Below, in pieces: positions 60,170 through 64,000 of a stretch of DNA of 64,000 nucleotides. A model generated the notes under the pieces. That model made no database searches and was not told the origin of the DNA. It worked only from the letters and a program-made list of their open reading frames with translations. Every line of letters starts with the position of its first letter. The first letter of the stretch is position 1. A program made the translations under genes and the position numbers. The stretch spans positions 1 through 64,000 of the forward strand of contig JABXIS010000011.1 of the NCBI GenBank assembly GCA_013372975.1, read 5' to 3'. Origin of the DNA: Alphaproteobacteria bacterium (GTDB lineage Bacteria > Pseudomonadota > Alphaproteobacteria > Sphingomonadales > Kordiimonadaceae).

Positions 60170-62053
60170 ATGAAGCTTGTTATCCGTTTCCTTGTGATGG
60201 TTATGTCGTTGGGGTTGATTGTGCCCGCGGCCCCCACCCACGCGGTGGGAGACCCTGACCTGCTGGACCGATTAACCCGACCGCCTTTGTTGGCGGCGGT
60301 GGCCATGTCCAAGGATGGGCATTTCCTGTCGGCCCTCAAGCGGGAGGGTGATCGGTCTGATATGGTGGTCTGGCACGCAGATGGTGGCCTTGATGAAGCA
60401 GAGGTGCTGCCCTACGGAAGGGATGACCTTAGCTGGCTTGCCTGGGTTGGCGGCGGACGCCTTCTTCTCAGCCTCAAGGAATATGGGCTGGTTCTGTATG
60501 ACGCGCATATCAGGCGTCTGCGCCCCTTGATTGACGGTGAGGGCCCGCGCCCTGATGAACTACCGCCGGTGCTGTTGAGTTACCTGCCTGATGCGCCAAC
60601 CCAAATTTTGATGCAATGGGAAGATCCGGGCGTGCCCGGCTATCCCGCCGTTTACCGGGTTGATGCAGTTACGGGTGAAAGTGAAAAGCTGATCAGTGGC
60701 TGGAAACCGATTATTCGCTGGTGGGCATCCCCGGGCGGGGAAGTTGTGTTGGGTGAGGGATTTCAGGGCAGGCGGCATCTTTTCTACGCACCCACGGTTG
60801 AAGGTAGCTGGAAACCGATCCATAGCCGCGATTATTTCGATGGCGACGCCCTTGCTATCCTAGCCGCAGAAACAGGTGGTGCGACGGCGCTTGTATTGTC
60901 GTCACACGCAAGCGATACCCGCGAACTGTGGCGCATGAATGTGAAAAACGGGGCGTTTCTGGATCGCCTGGCCGGGCATGAGAAGTTTGATATGGTTGCG
61001 GCCATTCTGGACCCGGAAACCAATATGGCGGTGGGCGCAACCTACCGGGACGAAAGCCCTGTGGATATCGTGTGGGCTTTGCATCATCGCGAGCGCATCG
61101 AGAAAATGGCCGCGGAGCTGGGGTTGACCGGGCTGTCGCTCGTTTCCTCCAGTACAGACGGCAGGCGGCAACTTTATCGGCATCGTCCGATCAATGCGCC
61201 CAGCCGGTATTTCCTGTTTGACGCGGAATCCGAAACAATAACCCCGATCCACTATGACCGGACGGAAGACCAGACCCCGATTGTATCGTCTGACGGTGTT
61301 TGGATTCCCTTGCCAAAGAACAAAGGCGATATGCACGCCATCTTCAGTGAATCAGCCGTGCCCGGCCGTGCAGTTGTGTTGGTGCATGGTGGGCCGGTGA
61401 AGAGGGCAGTGGGCGGTTATAACCCGTTTGTAACCTGGCTTGTCAGTAACGGCTATAGCGTGCTTCAGCCCAATTTTCGCGGATCTTCAGGGTATGGCGA
61501 AACATGGCGGCGGGCAGGCTATGTGGAATGGGGGCGTGATATGCAGGATGATATCCGCACCGCGCTTGAATGGCTGGTGGAAGGTGGCTATGCCCGGGCG
61601 GGCGACATCTGCGTTGTGGGTGGCTCTTATGGCGGATATTCAGCCCTTTGGTCTGCAATTCGGGACGATGACCTGATCAGCTGCGCTGTCAGCCTGAATG
61701 GGGTTACATCGCTTAATCTGTTGGTGGAGTATCTCGAACAGCGGCGGTTTCACATGCTGACGGTGCCGCGTATCAAGGGGCGTTTGTCCAAACGGTCGCT
61801 CAGGCGGCGGTCGCCGCTTAACCGGGCTGATCTTGTGCGGGTGCCCGTATTGTTGTTGCATGCCACCGAAGATGCCAACGTGCCCTTCATTCAGGGCAAG
61901 TTGATGCATGAGTTTCTTGAGCGGTTGGAAAGTGAGCATAATTTCATCGTGCTGGAGGGTGCCGCGCACCAGCTGACCCGAGCGAAAGACAGGCGTATTT
62001 ATTACCAGAGCACGCTCAACTTTCTGGATGCCCACATTGGAAGGAAGCGCTGA
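60170..62053 (+). CDS. Exported S9-family (prolyl oligopeptidase-like) peptidase
   Basis: A 627-residue exported serine peptidase of the S9C acylaminoacyl-peptidase type. Signal peptide about 1-25. A beta-propeller covers about 40-380; the hydrolase domain follows with nucleophile Ser about 486 in 'GGSYGGYS', Asp about 567 in 'HATEDANVP' and His about 599 in 'GAAHQ'. 'GSSGYGETWRRAG' is the family's typical segment. The next gene, a solute-binding-like protein, starts 2 bases after its stop. Confidence 0.92.
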   Translation: MKLVIRFLVMVMSLGLIVPAAPTHAVGDPDLLDRLTRPPLLAAVAMSKDGHFLSALKREGDRSDMVVWHADGGLDEAEVLPYGRDDLSWLAWVGGGRLLLSLKEYGLVLYDAHIRRLRPLIDGEGPRPDELPPVLLSYLPDAPTQILMQWEDPGVPGYPAVYRVDAVTGESEKLISGWKPIIRWWASPGGEVVLGEGFQGRRHLFYAPTVEGSWKPIHSRDYFDGDALAILAAETGGATALVLSSHASDTRELWRMNVKNGAFLDRLAGHEKFDMVAAILDPETNMAVGATYRDESPVDIVWALHHRERIEKMAAELGLTGLSLVSSSTDGRRQLYRHRPINAPSRYFLFDAESETITPIHYDRTEDQTPIVSSDGVWIPLPKNKGDMHAIFSESAVPGRAVVLVHGGPVKRAVGGYNPFVTWLVSNGYSVLQPNFRGSSGYGETWRRAGYVEWGRDMQDDIRTALEWLVEGGYARAGDICVVGGSYGGYSALWSAIRDDDLISCAVSLNGVTSLNLLVEYLEQRRFHMLTVPRIKGRLSKRSLRRRSPLNRADLVRVPVLLLHATEDANVPFIQGKLMHEFLERLESEHNFIVLEGAAHQLTRAKDRRIYYQSTLNFLDAHIGRKR

Positions 62054-62055
62054 CA

Positions 62056-62979
62056 ATGCTGCCGCCGTTAACCACTGGTTGGTATTTCGCCCCTACAGTG
62101 AAGACAAGGATTGCGGAGATTATAGTGCTGGTATCACCTGTTTGGCGGTATGTTTTGGCCGGAATGAAGCGTGGCGTGGCGGGGGGCATTTGCCTGCTGT
62201 CGGGCCTTTGCGTTGGCGCTTTGTTGGGTGGTGCCATGCCAACCCAGGCACAGGCAGACGACAAGCCTGTCACGGTGATCATGCCACTTTGGGGCCCGAC
62301 AATAGAAGAAGATGGTACCGGCATGTTTGTTGACCTGTTTCGCTTTGCCATGCAGGGCAGGGAAGCAGATTATCAAATTCGGTTTGTCAGTTACGATGAT
62401 GCGCTGCAGCAGCTACTTTATGGCGATGCTGAGTGTGCCTATCCGATCAACAAACCCGCCGTGCTGGTGTCCTACCAGCACACAGACGGGGCGAAACTGC
62501 TGGAAACCCGCCCTGTCCTTATCTCAAAGTCATATGTTTTCAGCCGCCCTGGCGAGCATCCCATTAGCTCTATGGAGGGCATAAAGGGCAAGCTTCTGAT
62601 CCAGATCAGGGGTGAAAACTATAACCATAATTTCCGGACCTCTCAGGCGCGTTTCTGGAATGTGGATAGCGAACTGGACAAGGTGAAAGTACTGCTGGAA
62701 GGCCGCGGAGACGGCATGTTGGGCAGCCTGCCCGATATTTATTTTTCCTTTCGCCAGTTGAATGTGGAAATTCCGCCATACGATCCGGACTTCCCGCTTC
62801 TGGAATATAAAAACGCCATGGTGTGCCAGGCGTCACCCCAAACAGATGAACTTGTCACATATTTCACGGACCGGGTGAATCAGACCCTGGCTGACGGGAG
62901 CCTTCGGGCCGAGACTGTCAGGCTTGGAGTGCCCGAACTGATTGTTGACGCATTCCTACCCTTGCGCTCCTTGCGTTAA
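62056..62979 (+). CDS. Periplasmic solute-binding-like protein in operon with S9 peptidase
   Basis: A 307-residue protein if the ATG at 62056 is used (AAGGAAG lies 8 bases upstream), or 271 if the ATG at 62164 is used, which begins directly at a normal signal peptide ending Gln-Ala-Gln-Ala. After it come 'PVTVIMPLWGPTIEEDGTGMFVDLFRFAM' and 'LQQLLYGDAECAYPI', the pattern of a family 3 solute-binding fold. No transporter permease is adjacent, apart from the POT gene further on. Ligand unknown. Confidence 0.75.
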   Translation: MLPPLTTGWYFAPTVKTRIAEIIVLVSPVWRYVLAGMKRGVAGGICLLSGLCVGALLGGAMPTQAQADDKPVTVIMPLWGPTIEEDGTGMFVDLFRFAMQGREADYQIRFVSYDDALQQLLYGDAECAYPINKPAVLVSYQHTDGAKLLETRPVLISKSYVFSRPGEHPISSMEGIKGKLLIQIRGENYNHNFRTSQARFWNVDSELDKVKVLLEGRGDGMLGSLPDIYFSFRQLNVEIPPYDPDFPLLEYKNAMVCQASPQTDELVTYFTDRVNQTLADGSLRAETVRLGVPELIVDAFLPLRSLR

Positions 62980-63008
62980 GCTTGTTCCAATCCCTGATCT
63001 ATCGTTAG

Positions 63009-63035
63009 AAAATTGGCTTATTTGAGCCGATTTTG
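63009..63035 (+). terminator. Probable terminator after the S9 peptidase operon
   Basis: AAAATTGGCT pairs with AGCCGATTTT (one G-T pair) around a 6-base loop. The T-run is short. It lies 29 bases after the stop of the solute-binding-like gene. Confidence 0.5.
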
Positions 63036-63167
63036 CTTCCAGCACACTGCTATTTGTGGTTTGTAGAGGCGGATGCTTTCCAGCAAGAGAAAGCCAAAGA
63101 AAAATATTGGGGAGTGGCCGCACATAAAAAAATCAGCGGCCCACGAGAAAATATAAAAGGGGTAGAG

Positions 63168-64000
63168 ATGTCTGACGACACTATTGTATCGACCGAAGGG
63201 TCGCAGCAGAGGGAGCTTATGGGCCACCCGATTGGCCTTTCCATCTGTTTTCTAACCGAGATGTGGGAGCGCTTTTCCTATTATGGCATGCGCACTATTC
63301 TCGTTCTGTATCTGGTAAAATATCACCTGTTCAGCGCCGAAAAGGCGAGCATGATCTATGGTGCTTATGCTGGCCTCGTGTATATGATGCCAATTATCGG
63401 CGGCTATATGGCTGACCGCTATCTCGGTAGCCGGAAGGCTGTAACATTTGGTGCACTCCTTCTTGTGGCAGGGCACGGGTTGATGGGCTTCCATGGTCCG
63501 GCAGCATTTATGGATGGCGACACGGTTGTTCGTGATCCATTCTATATGAACCTCTTCTTTTTCTCTCTCGCGTTGATTATCAGTGGCGTTGGCTTCCTGA
63601 AGGCTAACATTTCCACTATCGTTGGTGCGCTCTATGGCCCGAATGATCCTCGCCGTGATGGTGGTTTCTCCATCTTCTATATGGGCATCAACCTGGGTTC
63701 TTTGTTCTCAACGGCGCTTGTCGGCTATGTGGGCGAAACCTACGGATGGAACTACGGGTTTGGTCTGGCTGGGATCGGCATGTTGTTTGGTCTGTTGGTC
63801 TTCCTTTGGGGCCAGAAGCTTCTGGATGGTCGCGCCGAGCCACCCAATCCTGCGGAATTGAAAGAAGTAGCCTTCGCCGGCGTCAACAAGGAAACTATGA
63901 TCTATCTTGGTGGTATCTTGATGGTGATCGTAAGCTGGCTTCTGATGCAGTATCAGAATTTTGTTGGTCAGCTGCTTGGTGTGTCAGGGTTTGTGATGAT
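63168..64000 (+). CDS. POT-family proton-coupled peptide transporter, partial
   Basis: The first 277 codons of a major-facilitator peptide transporter; it runs off the right edge. ATG 63168 follows AAAGGGG. The signature 'EMWERFSYYGMRTIL' (the ExxERFxYYG proton/peptide motif, about residues 31-45), 'GGYMADRYLGSRKAV' (motif A) and 'GFLKANISTIVGALY' identify the POT/PTR2 group, which imports di- and tripeptides with protons. It fits the many exported peptidases of the window. Specificity cannot be told. Confidence 0.93.
   Translation, partial: MSDDTIVSTEGSQQRELMGHPIGLSICFLTEMWERFSYYGMRTILVLYLVKYHLFSAEKASMIYGAYAGLVYMMPIIGGYMADRYLGSRKAVTFGALLLVAGHGLMGFHGPAAFMDGDTVVRDPFYMNLFFFSLALIISGVGFLKANISTIVGALYGPNDPRRDGGFSIFYMGINLGSLFSTALVGYVGETYGWNYGFGLAGIGMLFGLLVFLWGQKLLDGRAEPPNPAELKEVAFAGVNKETMIYLGGILMVIVSWLLMQYQNFVGQLLGVSGFVM

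Overview
The window is chromosomal DNA of a free-living, heterotrophic, Gram-negative alphaproteobacterium. The evidence is the gene repertoire: a cysG-DUF2849-cysI-DUF934-cysH sulfate-assimilation operon in its alphaproteobacterial arrangement, TonB-dependent receptors with an 'EEIVVTGS' start, MHYT-type signalling proteins, MipA/OmpV, a SelO protein and many exported peptidases. The style resembles Kordiimonas-like or other marine alphaproteobacteria, but no rRNA or other phylogenetic marker is present, so the genus is inference. No tRNA, rRNA, insertion sequence, prophage or CRISPR array was seen. Genes are densely packed, with many 4-base stop/start overlaps and only two gene-free stretches longer than 300 bases (186-861 and 20808-21246).

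Layout. 1-185: start of a TonB receptor (leftward, cut by the window edge), then an AT-rich regulatory gap. 862-5273: RNA modification genes (rsmD, an RluB-type pseudouridine synthase, tadA), an MscS channel and two tandem 142-residue membrane paralogues. 5274-9505: D-amino-acid aminotransferase, a Bcr/CflA-type exporter, a membrane protein, a MEST-like hydrolase and an HNH protein. 9696-16006: a large exported M14 carboxypeptidase, a membrane LytTR regulator divergent from a MipA/OmpV protein, and a LysR regulator with a solute-binding-like protein. 16126-20807: the sulfate-assimilation operon (leftward). 21247-27726: a membrane protein, ung, a sulfotransferase, an exported M20 peptidase, a membrane protein, a PKHD-type dioxygenase and a second sulfotransferase-like protein. 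27816-34991 (leftward): hybrid histidine kinase, exported prolyl oligopeptidase, and gloB, an unknown gene and a D-lactate-dehydrogenase-like flavoprotein, which together suggest methylglyoxal/lactate handling. 35125-38698: two tandem MHYT signalling proteins, the second ending in GGDEF-EAL. 38783-43250: SDR, trypsin-like protease, hisI, an RTX protein, folE. 43489-48929 (rightward): NifU-like scaffold, zinc-ribbon membrane protein, serine hydrolase, lipoprotein plus helical partner, GltB-like flavoprotein, DUF4279 and ABA4-like proteins. 48916-52341 (leftward): selO, a PD40 protein, nitroreductase, acetyltransferase. 52448-56579 (rightward): PQQ-type sugar dehydrogenase, cytochrome c, TonB receptor and a small GTG-start protein in one overlapping operon. 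56693-64000: lipoprotein, isoprenylcysteine-methyltransferase-like protein, serine hydrolase, fatty-acid desaturase, an S9 peptidase with a solute-binding-like protein, and the start of a POT peptide transporter.

Together the genes suggest a peptide-scavenging lifestyle: exported M14, M20, S9A, S9C and trypsin-like peptidases plus a di/tripeptide transporter, combined with sulfate assimilation, periplasmic sugar oxidation and cyclic-di-GMP turnover. Nothing here is a clear-cut new defence or mobile system. The most interesting loci are the overlapping PQQ dehydrogenase/cytochrome/TonB receptor operon, the paired MHYT proteins, the lipoprotein/helical-protein pair, the unknown protein coupled to the D-lactate-dehydrogenase-like gene, and the PKHD dioxygenase beside a sulfotransferase-like protein.
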